A stretch of DNA of 64,000 nt from Spongospora subterranea f. sp. subterranea (GCA_049724395.1 JAUGWO010000062.1:1-64000), one strand, 5' to 3'; shown: positions 23,029 to 34,440, counted from the first letter of the stretch. Program-made: numbers and translations. Notes: generated from the letters alone by a model not told the origin.

Positions 23029-26000
23029 ATGCGTCTATTGGTAATCATCATGGCGCTTAGCGCCGCTGTAGCCCAAATCGGCAGCGCCGACGGCGATTCT
23101 GCGATCATCATACGAATTCCGGCGGTCACATCAGCACCAGAGGGGTTATACGATGCTTCAATAACGCCAACCAGTAGCAGGCTGGGCCAATACGCAATTC
23201 AAGAAGGAAAACTGCCGTTTCCATTCAATTTGCCACCAGTTGATGACAAACTTACCGCTGAATCGGTTCATGTGCGGGAAACTGCTGGAGACCAAGTCAA
23301 GTCTATCTGGAGTTTTGGTGGCTTGGTTCGAGATAGTCAACCAAACTATCTGAACCGAGAGGAACGTGTGCTGCAAAACGCATCCACCGGAAACCTGAGA
23401 GGGAGCGACATTGTGGTGGTATCTCCGCCGGCTTGTCATGATAATGATATGACGAGCGTAGTTGACACCAAGGAAATTGACGCCGTGATTGGGTCAGTCG
23501 ATATGCTCAAGAGTGAAACAAGCTCCAAGGATGGGAAGATATCGCAGCAGGTACCGTTGACACAGTCAAACTTGAATGGGGCCACAATGCAAATGGTAAC
23601 TTCAACGGATTCACCCAAAACTGGGGCGACAGTTCAACAAATGCCGATAATCAACTCAAGCATGTTGCAGAACGGTCTGGAGGGCTCGTGTACATGCCTC
23701 GCCAGGGCTCAGACAATATAGCCAATCACGTCTTAAACAGTTCTTCAAATACGACCGTTAACTCAAGCATGTTGCTAATGACCGAAGGACCTATGCATTT
23801 CCCTCGTAATGAAAAGAAAGACATGACGAATCAAGGCGAAAACAAGTATTCAAACTTGGTGGTTAATTCGAGTACGATTCCACGGGCGGGAGTGCTTATG
23901 TATTTGTCCCGTAACGGTTCAGAGAATACGCCGAATCACGTCGTAAATCGTACTTCAGAAATGAGCGTTAACTCAAGCATGTTGCTACTGACCGAGGGAC
24001 TCAAAGAATCGTCTCGTAACGGATCAGCAAACACAAAAGAGCAAGTTGACAACAAGTTTTCAAATATTTCGGTTAATTCGACCACGATTGAACGGGCGGG
24101 AGGACCTCTGTACTTGTCTCGCAGCGGTGAAGAGGATGTGAAGAATCGTTCTTCAGAAATGGCCGTTAACTCAAGCATTCTGCTGAAGTCAGAGGGTCCC
24201 ATGCAATTGTCTCGTAATGATGTAGACATGAAGAATCGTGTCGCAAACAGTTCTTCAGAAATGGCCATTAACTCAAGCATGCTGCTAACGACCAAGGGAC
24301 CTATGCAATTTTCTGGTAATGATGTACAGGATACGAAGAGTCACCTCGCAAACAGTTCTTCAGAAATGGCCGTTAACTCAAGCATGCTGCTAAAGACCGA
24401 GAGACCTATGCAATTGTCTCGTAATGATACAGACATGAAGAATCGTGTCGCAAACAGTTCTTCAGAAATGGCCGTTAACTCAAGCTTGCTGCTAAAGACC
24501 GAGAGACCTATGCAATTGTCTCGTAATGATACAGACATGAAGAATCGTGTCGCAAACAGTTCTTCAGAAATGGCCGTTAACTCAAGCTTGCTGCTAAAGA
24601 CCGAGAGACCTATGCAATTGTCTCGTAATGATACAGACATGAAGAATCGTGTCGCAAACAGTTCTTCAGAAATGGCCGTTAACTCAAGCTTGCTGCTAAA
24701 GACCGAGAGACCTATGCAACTGTCTCGTAATGATACAGACATGAAGAATCGTGTCACAAACAGTTCTTCAGAGGAGGCCGTTAACTCAAGCTTGCTGCTA
24801 ACGACCAAGGGACCTATGCAACTGTCTCGTAATGCTTCAGGAGGAATACCGAAACAAGTCTACATCAACTCTACAACGGCTAATTCGAGCGCAATGCCAC
24901 ACGAGACACACTTGCATCGCAACGAAACGCAATCCGAGAGCAGTTCTGCAGAAACAACCCAGCTGAACGGTAATATTACGTATGCCGTGTCGAATGGAAT
25001 GAAAGGAACAGCAATACTTCCTAAACCGGACTTGCTAAGTAATGAAGATATCGGTATTTCTGGCAACGGGACGACAGCTATGAGCATTAATGGCCCGGCC
25101 GCAATCAGTGTGCAGCAAGTATTACAAGATGGACGTAATAACAACACAGCTGAAATTAAAACTTGGCAAATTGTGAAATTGAACTCATCAACAAGTTCTA
25201 ATCACACAGAAACCATCGCTGGCAATAAGGGAAAGCCGGGGTCATCAAGTAAACTAGCACATGGACAAGGTACAAGGACCAGCAACGGAATTCAAATCCA
25301 CCGTAAGAACCACAAACAAAAACCAATTCAGGTATCGCCACATGTCAGCGGTGAAAGAGTAAACCCTAAGAAGAAAGCTGTGAGCGTTGGAATTTCAACA
25401 GTCACAAACGGATCATTGACAACTTCAGAGAGTGTAGCGCCAGTATCTGCGTCTGCAAACCTTGACGCCATTCTGGAGGAGATGAAAGCGGAACGGGCCC
25501 ATACTGAAGCAAATCGAAAAGGTCATGGGATCAGAGACACTAACGCAACTAGTGATCAGGCTCTGGCAGATTCTATCATGAAGATATTGCATGAACACCA
25601 TGTAAACTCGGGAGCTCAGGGAACATTCCACGCCAGCGGTGAACGGGTAACTCCCGTGAAGGCGGATGAGACCTTGCGAAATGCAACGGCCACGATGATG
25701 TCCATTGGAAAATCTAACGTGTCGGTTGTTGACGCCTTTGGGAAAGAAGCGATTGTAAAGAATTCCCATGTTGAAAGTGATATCGGTGGACATGAAATGT
25801 TTAACGAAACCGCGACCGAAGTCGGGATTTTGATGGGTGCGTTTGGAAATGTGTTGCACGCTCATCAAGATGGTAGCGCCGGTCACGTCAATGACTCTCA
25901 GCAAAGCGAAGTGGGCTTTTCGGGGCAATATCAAGGAAACACGACACAGCGCGAATTTGCTGCTGAAGATGCCACGGCCGTGGAAAAGATTAACAACTCG

Positions 26001-26495
26001 TTCAATGATTCAGCACGGATTTTAGCTGAGCGCGAACGGAAGGCTGAGATCGATGCATATCGAATAACTACGATATCTGCCCGAGATTTGAAAACGAATC
26101 AAGAGGTTACTTTAGCACCTGAACTTGCACCGGAGAATCCACTATTTCGTAGTATATACCTTAACTCTATCTCTGCAAATGACGTCCGTGGATCTGAGCT
26201 ATTCCAACGAATTCCCAACGAAAGATACACCGGGAATCAGCAGCTGACCCCAAATCTGTTCATTGGCGACGATAAAAATACGCCTCCTGGACCAAATGGG
26301 CAATTGTTTGAGTTCGCCCAGGAACCTGCTGTCGGCAATGTGCAGGGAGGACAGCGCTTTTCAAACAGACAGTCTGTCAGTCCTGCCATGCGCAACGATC
26401 AGGCGATGTTGCAGCAAATATTGGCGCCAATGGTAATATCGCCAGAGGATGGCCAAACGCCAAGATCGAGAATGGCATTTTATGAAGCTCGTTAG
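23029..26495 (+). CDS. Large secreted Asn/Ser-rich repeat protein
   Basis: No family recognised. ATG at 23029 opens a signal peptide (MRLLVIIMALSAAVAQIGSA). The N-terminal region (to about 23640) is unique. A frame change occurs near 23650-23670: the first frame ends at 23721 while the true protein continues in the next frame (SGGLVYMPRQGSDN), so one base is gained or lost. From 23730 to 24830 come about ten copies of a module with EMAVNSSLLLKTERPM and SRNDTDMKNRV, dense in N-x-S/T sequons. The C-terminal half (25150-26495) is non-repetitive, polar and helical, and ends QTPRSRMAFYEAR. Total is about 1,150 residues. No TM segment after the signal. It lies opposite the other giant secreted gene and shares its style (signal peptide, tandem modules, sequons), although the repeat sequences differ. 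Probably an extracellular glycoprotein. Confidence 0.75.
24145..24830 (+). repeat. Tandem 102-bp coding repeats
   Basis: The 34-codon unit recurs with an exact 102-bp period: CAAACAGTTCTTCAGAAATG starts at 24451, 24553 and 24655. Central copies are almost identical, while flanking ones (from 23740) are diverged and variable in length. Each central unit carries three or more N-x-S/T sequons. The antisense strand is also open, which I treat as a by-product. Confidence 0.9.
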
Positions 26496-26658
26496 GTACT
26501 ATCGAATGAGAACAGCAATTCCCTGATTTAATCTAAACTGAGTTGACTATACGGATATAAGTAGAACGAGCCCGTTACGAAATTTAATACATAAACTGCG
26601 ATTGACTTATTCAGATAATTACGCGATCGTTTGACCTCAACTGCTAGCGATTGACCTT

Positions 26659-26897
26659 TCAGACTTGTTTCTTTTGAGCGATAAATTTTGGAAGGGGGCG
26701 CGCCTAAGAATGACGAGCGTTACATATATGTGACAAAAACAGATATAAATTTGAACCTTGAACATATGCCGATTGAGTTCTTTTACAATCTCACGATCTT
26801 TGATCTTCTGTTCTTCGATCGACAACTGCCTCTTGGACTCCTCAGCGATGCTTTGTCGTTGAATACGTTCTATTTCTTTCTCCTTTCGTGCAATCAT
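26659..26897 (-). CDS. Small coiled-coil protein with a KARPLP motif
   Basis: Exon 1 (26897-26757) encodes a charged helix (MIARKEKEIERIQRQS onward to RHMFK). A 53-nt GT-AG intron (26756-26704) joins it in phase to exon 2 (26703-26659), giving FKARPLPKFIAQKKQV and a TGA. A charged helix followed by F-K-A-R-P-x-P occurs in TPX2-type microtubule-binding motifs and FAM161-type ciliary proteins; either is possible. At about 63 residues the product is very short, so upstream exons may be missing from this model. The intron length matches others in the window, which supports this being a real gene. Confidence 0.45.
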
Positions 26898-27766
26898 GAG
26901 AGCATCACATTTAAGATTGAAAGGGTGCTAAAATGATGCATCACAAACTATCTTATCGATAGTGATGACATGACAAACAGGTTGAGTTATAGCAGCTATC
27001 GGTTTTGACGCGATATTGGCACTTTTCCGCCGTGAATCGGTGCCAGGACGCGCGTAGGAATGTGGATGTGACGAAGGGGTCGAAGTGCGTCTCTTTGTCA
27101 AATGTTTTGCCTAATAAAGTTTGTAAAATAGGCGAATTTTCCTAAGATATTGTTACAGCCAACCTTGAAACCTGAGAATTCTAGAACTGCTGCTTGAAGT
27201 TTTGCCGACCTTGGTCTGTGCAAAAGCTCTGGTGATACTGATCTTATATGACAATATTAATTTCATGGAAAATGAGGGTGAGCCCATACCTGGTTGGCTT
27301 ATAATTCGACTGCTTGATCTTAAATGGGGAATACACTCCCCGGCTAATCGTACCCGGTTTGAATCGCTGGTGTGGTGGCGAGGTCGTCACGAGACAGGTA
27401 GCAGGTGCCGTTCCCTCATTCGCCATCCAATTACCAAGTGGTAGTACGATACGATCCGCTAAACGACATTGATTGAAATGCACGATACAGAGGCCGCAAC
27501 AACTACCTACATAGGTGTAGGAATAATAGGTGTACGGTATCGGTATCCACTAGCGCAGTAACCCGCACCAATAAGAACGAGTCATATTTTCAGAGAAAGT
27601 CTCAAAACAGGACATGACACGATTTGGTGCAAAGGCCACGCTACGGTATCCATCCGCACTAGCAATACCGTGCTCAAAAGTTTAAATCTCCTCGTAATTC
27701 GTGTTTAACTAACGTCACGGCTGAATTGTCGAACGGGAGTCGACAACCAGGCGTTCGGCTAGGAAA
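26898..27766. other. Non-coding stretch before SLX4
   Basis: About 870 bp with only short, unconvincing open frames. It should include the SLX4 promoter at its right end. I found no repeat, tRNA or mobile element. Confidence 0.4.
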
Positions 27767-29720
27767 ATGTGTGATGACGGTGCTGATGGTGCGAGCTGCT
27801 TCATCTGCAACGTCGATCTGAATGCAATGGAATTGGGACAGCGCAACAGGCACATCAACAACTGTTTGGACGGGCTGGAGGCGCCACATGTTGGTGAAGC
27901 CGATACCGTTAATGTGCAGGCTTTGCCGCATATCTCGCCGACGGATATCACCAGGCTTGTCGAATCTCTTGATTCGGATGATGACGACATAACCTCATCT
28001 TCTACACTGCAACCAGATCCAATCTTGTCGAATGTTTCATCCTCTCGACTATCTCCTGCTGCGCTATCGCCGTTGCTAAGGCCAACTACGCCCCTGGCCC
28101 CGGATATATCTTCTTCGAAATGTTTATCGCCAGAGGAAGCGTTCTCTCCGCCTGAACTAATGTCACGATCCGCAAACCAGTGCTGGATTTGTCACGTGAA
28201 ACTCACCACCTCTGAGGATTTTGCTGGGCATTTAAGCCGGTGTTCGTCTTTACCTGAGGATTTATGTAGGCGTATGCTTGATGGCGACAATGGAGTTGTT
28301 TATCCAGCCATTCTGTCTGTAATCGACAATGAGCTTTCCAACCTGCAGCGCCTGCGCAAGGCCATTTTGGTGCGAAGTTGACATTGGTTATCCAGTTCTT
28401 ACCATATATAAGTATCTCTTACTATGTTTTCGACTATTTCAGTTTTCGTTTGCGGTTCAGTTTCTTTGCAAAGAGCTCCGACATGCATGCTCACTATTCT
28501 GCTGAAAATGTTAGGCCATCTATGAGCCATCCTCTCGACGATCAAGAAAGGTGTTGCCATGTCAAAGAATTAGGCCTAATTTATCACCGGCATTGCAACC
28601 TTTGCAGACAACAACAACAGAAATTTGTAATGGCGTTGTTGCCACCAGAGCGAAACGAGATTCAGGGGAATCTGATCCAAACCATGATGGAGCATTGGGA
28701 AGATGGCCACGCATCGGCAACATTGTAATGCAGTCATCGATCTCTTCTTAGTTCTTTGATCTGTTCTGAGCCAACTCGGAATCATATATCTAACTGACAT
28801 AACTTCATTTTTTATAGAGTGCGGCACCGCCATCCATTATGGACGCAACCTTGTCGAGGACGGTTGAGGAATCACCGAGCGACCAGGAGAATCAAAAAGG
28901 TGAGAACAGTGCAATCCCTCCTTGCCCCAATTATCAGTCGATGACAATCCCAGAACTCAAGGTAATACGTCTTTCTTGTGTATAATTTCAGTTCGTTGGA
29001 ATTATTTGTAGTATTTTTGCAAAATTGTCTCGAACCTGATCTACGAGATGTCTATTCCGTATTTTAGAATTTTAATTAGTTGTCTGCAAATTTCTCTGAA
29101 TCATTTTTACTATTACATTTCCAGTGCTTCTATGCACCTTCTGATGTTGTGCTGGATTTTTTCAGAAAATCATGTCAAACTATGGTTTTCGATCGGGATC
29201 AAAAACCTATATGGTGCGCGAATTGACTGACATCTGGGCGACCATCCATCGTCCTCAGGAGCCGGCGCCTACATTACCGGCAATGGATCCATTCCGGTCC
29301 CCGCCTAATCCCCGCCGCAGACGAAAGGTGGGCGCCGAGACCAACACCTCCAATAAACTTGGATTTTAACTCAATAACAGGCAGATTTCGCTGCGTCAAA
29401 CCCCCCGGTTAATTCAATATTCTCGTTCATCGCCAAACATGATCTTCTGCTGGAACACATCCTCTGTCTACAGGTTTTGCTTTCTATTATATTTTAATTT
29501 CTGCATCTTATCAGATGATTTTTTACTAGAGCGTTGACGTGAATGAGTTACATTTCGAGTTGAAGCGTGCCGAGATCACTGTCCCACTTCGAGTGAGCAA
29601 ACCAGTGGTTTCTTGTTTTACCGTTTATTCCAATGTGTTTCTCAGGAAGTGATCCGTTTCTGCCGCGAGCAAGGCATTAACACAGTCGATAAATATCGCC
29701 AGGCAACCAATACATCATGA
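27767..29720 (+). CDS. SLX4: SLX4 structure-specific endonuclease scaffold
   Basis: Nuclear scaffold that activates SLX1 and other nucleases on branched DNA. Exon 1 (27767 to about 28369) has two UBZ-like fingers, CFICN...RHINNC near residue 15 and CWICHV...HLSRC near residue 140, separated by a Ser/Pro-rich linker. The exon 1-2 junction is unclear; exon 2 ends at 28724. Clear exons follow: 28818-28961 (ending YQSMTIPELK), 29166-29327 (KIMSNYGFRSGSK, the SAP-like segment typical of SLX4), 29381-29473, 29530-29592 and 29646-29720. The last three encode the conserved C-terminal SLX1-binding domain (HDLLLEHILCLQ, VNELHFELKRAEITVPL, VIRFCREQGINT). Introns are 53-56 nt except one of 204 nt. The product is about 450 residues, far shorter than animal SLX4 and lacking a visible BTB domain. 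Confidence 0.85.
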
Positions 29721-30154
29721 AGAACTGCATTTCCACGGTTGCGAGAGTTTGTAAATTCATCTTTGGCTATGCGCTTAACCCAAAAACGGTGTACTCTAGG
29801 TCTTTATCATTGCATTGACAGATACGATGTGGACCATAACCGGAACCGCTATCGCGCGCGCTACTTATTTCCAACTCGGCCGCGAGGCATGAATTTATCA
29901 AATGGGCACCAGCTAACTGGCACACGATTTCGAAACGTGTTTTTCATCAATTTGTTGTTTGTGCTCGGATGCACTCACACATCGGTCAAATTCGGAGGAT
30001 ATACTGTCATAGCTTTGCGATGACTCACCGGTTGCTTATCATTGGATAAACATCCATGAGTCAGCATGCAAATCGAGTGGACACTGGGTTTTATATCATA
30101 GTTGGGAATTAATTTAACATCTAACCAGAGGCTGCGGTCCTGGATTTCAATCAT
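29721..30154. other. Intergenic region SLX4-kinase
   Basis: 434 bp between two plus-strand genes. A frame of 94 codons (29739-30023) is open but has no recognisable features and follows the SLX4 stop closely, so I treat it as 3' untranslated or spacer DNA. Confidence 0.4.
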
Positions 30155-31105
30155 ATGCGCCAGGATGGGCTAAATCACTCGTCGAACTCCCAGCTGGTAA
30201 GACGCGCCAAATCCCATGATACTGATTGGAAGCAGCAACACGGACCAAAAAACTTGCTTGAAGATTACGATGTTGATAGGGTTATTTGCAAAACCCTTCA
30301 AGGTTCTGTCGTCTTAATGCGCGAAAAGCAATCCGGCAAGCTGTTCGCTGTCAAAATCGCTCTGAAACGTCTGGTTGATCGAGGAATGGCTGCGAACGGG
30401 GTTAGAATCTGCGAAAATATTTGTAATGAGGCAAAAATATTACGCTCTCTCGCAGCAATGCCATCGTCACAAAATATTATTCAGTACCATGATCAACGGG
30501 AAGATGACGAACGCCATATCCTGATAATGGAGTTCGCAGGATGTGGCGAACTGTTCGACTGGATTAAGGAGCGTGGAGTCATCGCCAATGACAGAGCCGT
30601 TGTCATCTTTCGAGGCCTTACCAACGCCTTAACGATAATTCACGGCCGTCAAATTTGCCATTTGGACCTATCATTGGAAAATATTCTGCTCATGGCTGAT
30701 CAGACGCCGAAAATTTGCGATTTCGGGCTAGCAAGGTCTTTCCAAGATGGGGTCAAATTTCGTGGCGATCCGACCAGCCGACCTGGAAAGCTATCATATA
30801 TGTCACCGGAAGTTTACGCTGGTGACGGTTTCTATGGGCCTGCTGCTGATATCTGGTCGCTAGGAATCATCCTGTTCATTATTGTGTTTGGGTTTCCACC
30901 GTTCGAAGTGGCATCGCCCAGCGATGTTCGGTATGAGTTCATGGCGCGCCATGGCCTAGCAGCTCTCCTGACCGAATGGGGCTTGCGCCACCGTGTCAGC
31001 GAGCAATGTCTTGACCTAATCACCTCGATGTTACGGCCGCAGTGCTCGCGAATCACGCTGCCCAACGTCCTGGCCCATCCTTGGCTTCGATCAACAAAGA
31101 AATGA
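30155..31105 (+). CDS. Ser/Thr protein kinase with atypical glycine loop
   Basis: A single-exon 316-residue protein that is essentially one kinase domain. Seen in order: VAIK-type lysine in FAVKIALK (about residue 70), the alpha-C Glu in NEAKIL, hinge LIMEFAGCGELFDWI, catalytic loop HLDLSLEN (HRD Arg replaced by Leu), DFGLAR, activation segment ending MSPEVYAG, DIWSLGIILF, and a C-lobe ending near NVLAHPWL. The glycine-rich loop is not recognisable: where GxGxxG is expected the sequence is ICKTLQGSVVL. The usual Lys after HRD-D is Ser (HLDLSLEN). The fold and DFG remain, so activity is possible but altered. CAMK-like overall. A decayed relative lies at 39335-39725, suggesting a local or dispersed family. 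Confidence 0.85.
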   Translation: MRQDGLNHSSNSQLVRRAKSHDTDWKQQHGPKNLLEDYDVDRVICKTLQGSVVLMREKQSGKLFAVKIALKRLVDRGMAANGVRICENICNEAKILRSLAAMPSSQNIIQYHDQREDDERHILIMEFAGCGELFDWIKERGVIANDRAVVIFRGLTNALTIIHGRQICHLDLSLENILLMADQTPKICDFGLARSFQDGVKFRGDPTSRPGKLSYMSPEVYAGDGFYGPAADIWSLGIILFIIVFGFPPFEVASPSDVRYEFMARHGLAALLTEWGLRHRVSEQCLDLITSMLRPQCSRITLPNVLAHPWLRSTKK

Positions 31106-31267
31106 CCGATTAACACGGAAAATTCAACAATAACAAAATGAGTGTCTAAAAATAACATGAAATTTAATAATCCGACTCGAACAGTGAAGCATAGAGGGCT
31201 GTGTAAGAATAAGCGATAATAATATTGATAGATAGTATAGTCAAGTTGGAGGTGACGCTAGTGACAA

Positions 31268-31732
31268 TCAGGAAGTAATCTTATCAGCACCTCCTGCGAT
31301 GGTCTCCGGAGACAGCTCCCAGGTATCATCGTCAACATGGGTGACGCTCTCGTTCTTCTCAGATAGGATGTCTTCAACATTACGCTTGCCACCTCCAAAA
31401 TAGTTCAGGTTATCGGCCAGCAAATGCAAATTTGTACAGGTTGGACAGCGGGCTAAAACGACCCCGTGGTAATACGCCTGCTTGGACATCGACTTTGCTG
31501 TGCGAGTCGAACACACCTTGCACGTGAACAGCATGTGCAGGCGGGGATCCGATTGACTCGGTGTAGACGCTGCAAAACGCGGGCGCAAGCAGCGATTGTT
31601 TAGGACGACATTGGGCGGTCTATAGTTATTGGCGCCCGCCCTACATCTCAATGCCACTTTCTGCATAGTCCTCAACATCATGGTGAGTTTCCCGGAAATG
31701 CCAGCAAACTCAACAGCATCAACGTGGCGCAA
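31268..31732 (-). CDS. DNLZ: DNL-type zinc finger protein (mtHsp70 escort, Zim17/HEP1)
   Basis: In mitochondria these proteins keep Hsp70 soluble and support protein import. The core is intact: CKVCSTRTAKSMSKQAYYHG, then ARCPTCTNLHLLADNL and YFGGG. It holds two CxxC pairs for zinc and the D-N-L signature. The N-terminus before the finger is basic and lacks acidic residues after the internal Met codons (MMLRTMQKVALRCRAG), fitting a mitochondrial presequence, so translation probably starts at one of the Met codons near 31685 rather than at 31732. The C-terminal tail is acidic. No intron is needed. It is convergent with the kinase gene, 160 bp away. Confidence 0.88.
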   Translation of the reverse strand: MRHVDAVEFAGISGKLTMMLRTMQKVALRCRAGANNYRPPNVVLNNRCLRPRFAASTPSQSDPRLHMLFTCKVCSTRTAKSMSKQAYYHGVVLARCPTCTNLHLLADNLNYFGGGKRNVEDILSEKNESVTHVDDDTWELSPETIAGGADKITS

Positions 31733-33908
31733 TTTTGATATCAGAGCGCAACCATGATGTCACGAAATCAAAGGAAAACTGCGTGACTGTCCAAAGTATC
31801 CAATGCGTTATTTGGGAACATGCGGGAAATGGATCGAGAGAAAGGTCCACACAGTCGTCCAAAACCTTTTGGTTGAATAACAGCAGTTACAGCACCGACA
31901 CCATCCGGAACGATATTCAAACACTGGCTATTGACTTCCACCATAACAATCCTGATAGGCCGGCACCGAGCACCAACAACATGACTCGCTCGGATACCGG
32001 TGGGGACGGTGACATTAGTCGGGGCAGACTGTAATGATACGGGCAAAAGGCCGTTCCCGCTGCACCCAATCAAGTGAAGCCATCAACTCCGTTTTGATAT
32101 AACAACAACATTCGTATATCATAACAGTAAACCAGATTGCGGTAGACCTGAACACACTACCGCAGATCACAAAACCATTGAGTATTTACATCGTGAAATG
32201 GAATTCAACATTCTAAGCACAAAGATGGAATCGTCCAAATACATCATAGGCTTTACCCAATAGCTTTCTACCGGTGACGATCTCCACTGTAGTCTCATGT
32301 TTGGACATTGATTTCCATGAAACGGCTCAAATGCGTCGTTCATGGACCACACACACAGGCACTCAATCATGGCAATTGTGCTTACGGCAAGAACAAAATC
32401 TTCGCTCAATTGCAGCAACTGTGAGCTCAACAATCCGATACTTGTTGGTTTTTGTCAAATGACCGGTTTGACTCGTACGTTTTGGGTTCTCAAGAACTCC
32501 AAACGAGTACGGTCTTGGACCCAGTCGTGGTACAGAGTTGGCCGGGGCTGTTTGTGAAATATGGCATTAGACAGTGCATCTGCTCTGTATAGTTGACATT
32601 GTTCTGAACAGTACTCGGGCATTTCCTGGTCCATTGCGGGTCGCTCTGGGGCCGATGATTTCTGGCGTGTATGATCAGTCGAGCAATTAGACGATTCGAA
32701 CACGAATTGTATGGCTTGTCAGGCAAACGGGGTGTCGCGAGGATTATCTTCGTGTGCTTGACGACATGAAAATACAGTTTCATTCGCTTACACTCGCTGT
32801 CATTTCGTCGCGGGTGTTTCGTGAACGCAAAGGCAAGATGCGGTCAACTACCAAAACAGGCGGCTTTGAGGTCGAAATCTTCACCTATCCATATAATTGG
32901 TGGCGGTTTTGATGCAGACGCAAAGCCATCCATAGAACAAGTCGTCAAAGCGACACTGTCTACCACAATTCCATGCCAACAAACGATCCCAGGATTAGAG
33001 GTGCTCCATAAGTTGGCAAAATTATCACAGACGTTGCTGAGTCAAGAATGTTTTGGAGAGAACTTGTTCCGAATTAGCCACAATGATTTTCCCTTTAAAA
33101 TTCGGAATGTTGAGTTCAATATTGTTGTCATCAACTTTTTGTCTCATGCACCTATGGCAAGGGATTATATTTCGGCACATGCTGTACCGATTTCGTCATC
33201 ACGACAATATCCCTTTGTGCCTTTTTGCCGTGTTTAATCAGTGCTGGATGCGAGATATAGAAGGCGTCAACGCGTAATCTGTTTTATCAGTTCTGCCTTC
33301 GGGTGTCGATTAGTTGCTGAGAATCGGTGCGTTTGTGTTTATGAGACGCAGCAAAGCAAAATATGAGGCAGAATGGTGAAGCGAGGTTCAGGTGCGGTGA
33401 ACAAGGGCATTGTCGTAGGCAATTGGTTGCCCGCGTAGGAGAGTGCTATGAGCACTCTCGACCACGTCAATGCAACAAATGGTGTGGTTCGCCAAATCCA
33501 CCTTTGAACAGGACCCATCCAGATAAGACTGATGTCACTTAAACCGAGTCGGTATTGAAGTGGTGAAAGTGAATGAAATAAGTCACATTCCAAAACAAGA
33601 TCTCGTTCCCATTTGAACTTAGACAACGGCGCGTCAAAGACAACGTTATCAGCTAAATGTTGTCTTCGATATCTGCAATAACCCCTGTGATGATACGAAC
33701 CCTCGATCCTCCTCTAACTTGTAAGCTTGCTTTCATAAGTCATTCGACCATTTTGACGAATAAAATCAAACTGCGATTCGATGACGACAGCGAATAATGC
33801 GAACCTTTTTATGTGTATTCAAATTGTATGGTTAAACAAAAAAGCTTGGCTCGTTTCATAAATCCAAGTTAATGGAACAGCAACACTGCTCCCAGGTCCG
33901 ATTCTTCA
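31733..33908. other. Gene-poor stretch with degenerate coding traces
   Basis: No intact gene found. Minus-strand pieces at 32784-32180 (Cys/His-rich, in shifting frames) and 33710-33350 (YRRQHLADNVVFDAPLSKF, and in another frame ANHTICCIDVVESAHSTLL) read like decayed coding sequence or unassembled exons. A plus frame 32821-33237 is open without recognisable features. I cannot assign any of these to a family. The left end should include the DNLZ promoter. Confidence 0.3.
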
Positions 33909-34440
33909 TCATTCTTCGTAAAAATTTGCCTTTACTCGCTTAAAAACAGCTCTCTGAAATATAACGTGTTCTGTCGGCAACACTGGGTGACAGTTTCCCT
34001 TTACGATCGTGATCTGCATCTCCGAAAGCATAGATCTATCTTTTTCAAAAGCCAATGGATGTGAATCGCAAGAATCACCGTCATCATCATCACTGATTTC
34101 CTCTTCGCTGCTGTCCAGCCATATAATAAACGATGTGGTCCTGGATGTCGGGAACTTGTAATCAGGCAAGCCCTGAATGGTAATTTGATTTAATTGACCA
34201 TCGGCATGCAAAACACATCCTGTCTTCGCGAAGTATCTGGAAATGCAGCGACTCTCCGTCCACGTTCGCATCGCAGGGGACAAGACCTCTAACTCCATCG
34301 CCAACCAATTCGAAAGTGGCCGTTTGCGTTGCGAGTACAACTTCAGCGGAACGGGGGCAATGGACTGGACAGCCTGAGCTAGTCGGCAACCCCAGGCAGC
34401 AACTGCCGCCCCAGCCCAACTCCCCAGCTGACAATGTCAT
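33909..34440 (-). CDS. Hypothetical acidic protein
   Basis: A minus-strand frame runs to a stop at 33909 with protein-like content: TRTTSFIIWLDSSEEE followed by a long acidic run (ISDDDDGD) and a basic C-terminus (FKRVKANFYEE). Upstream, two frames overlap (one with an ATG at 34440), so the N-terminus is ambiguous and may involve an intron or a frame break near 34200. Alternating hydrophobic and polar stretches before the acidic run suggest a beta-rich domain. I do not recognise it. The 3' side borders a long non-coding stretch. Confidence 0.35.

Noticed and set aside
23936-24808. Minus-strand open frames under the 102-bp repeats
   Set aside because: Antisense shadows of the secreted-protein modules.
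27330-27440. Possible tRNA-like segment
   Set aside because: No cloverleaf with proper A and B boxes could be formed by eye.
31735-32034. 99-codon plus-strand frame next to DNLZ
   Set aside because: No motif, poor context, and a competing minus frame over the same bases. Treated as chance.
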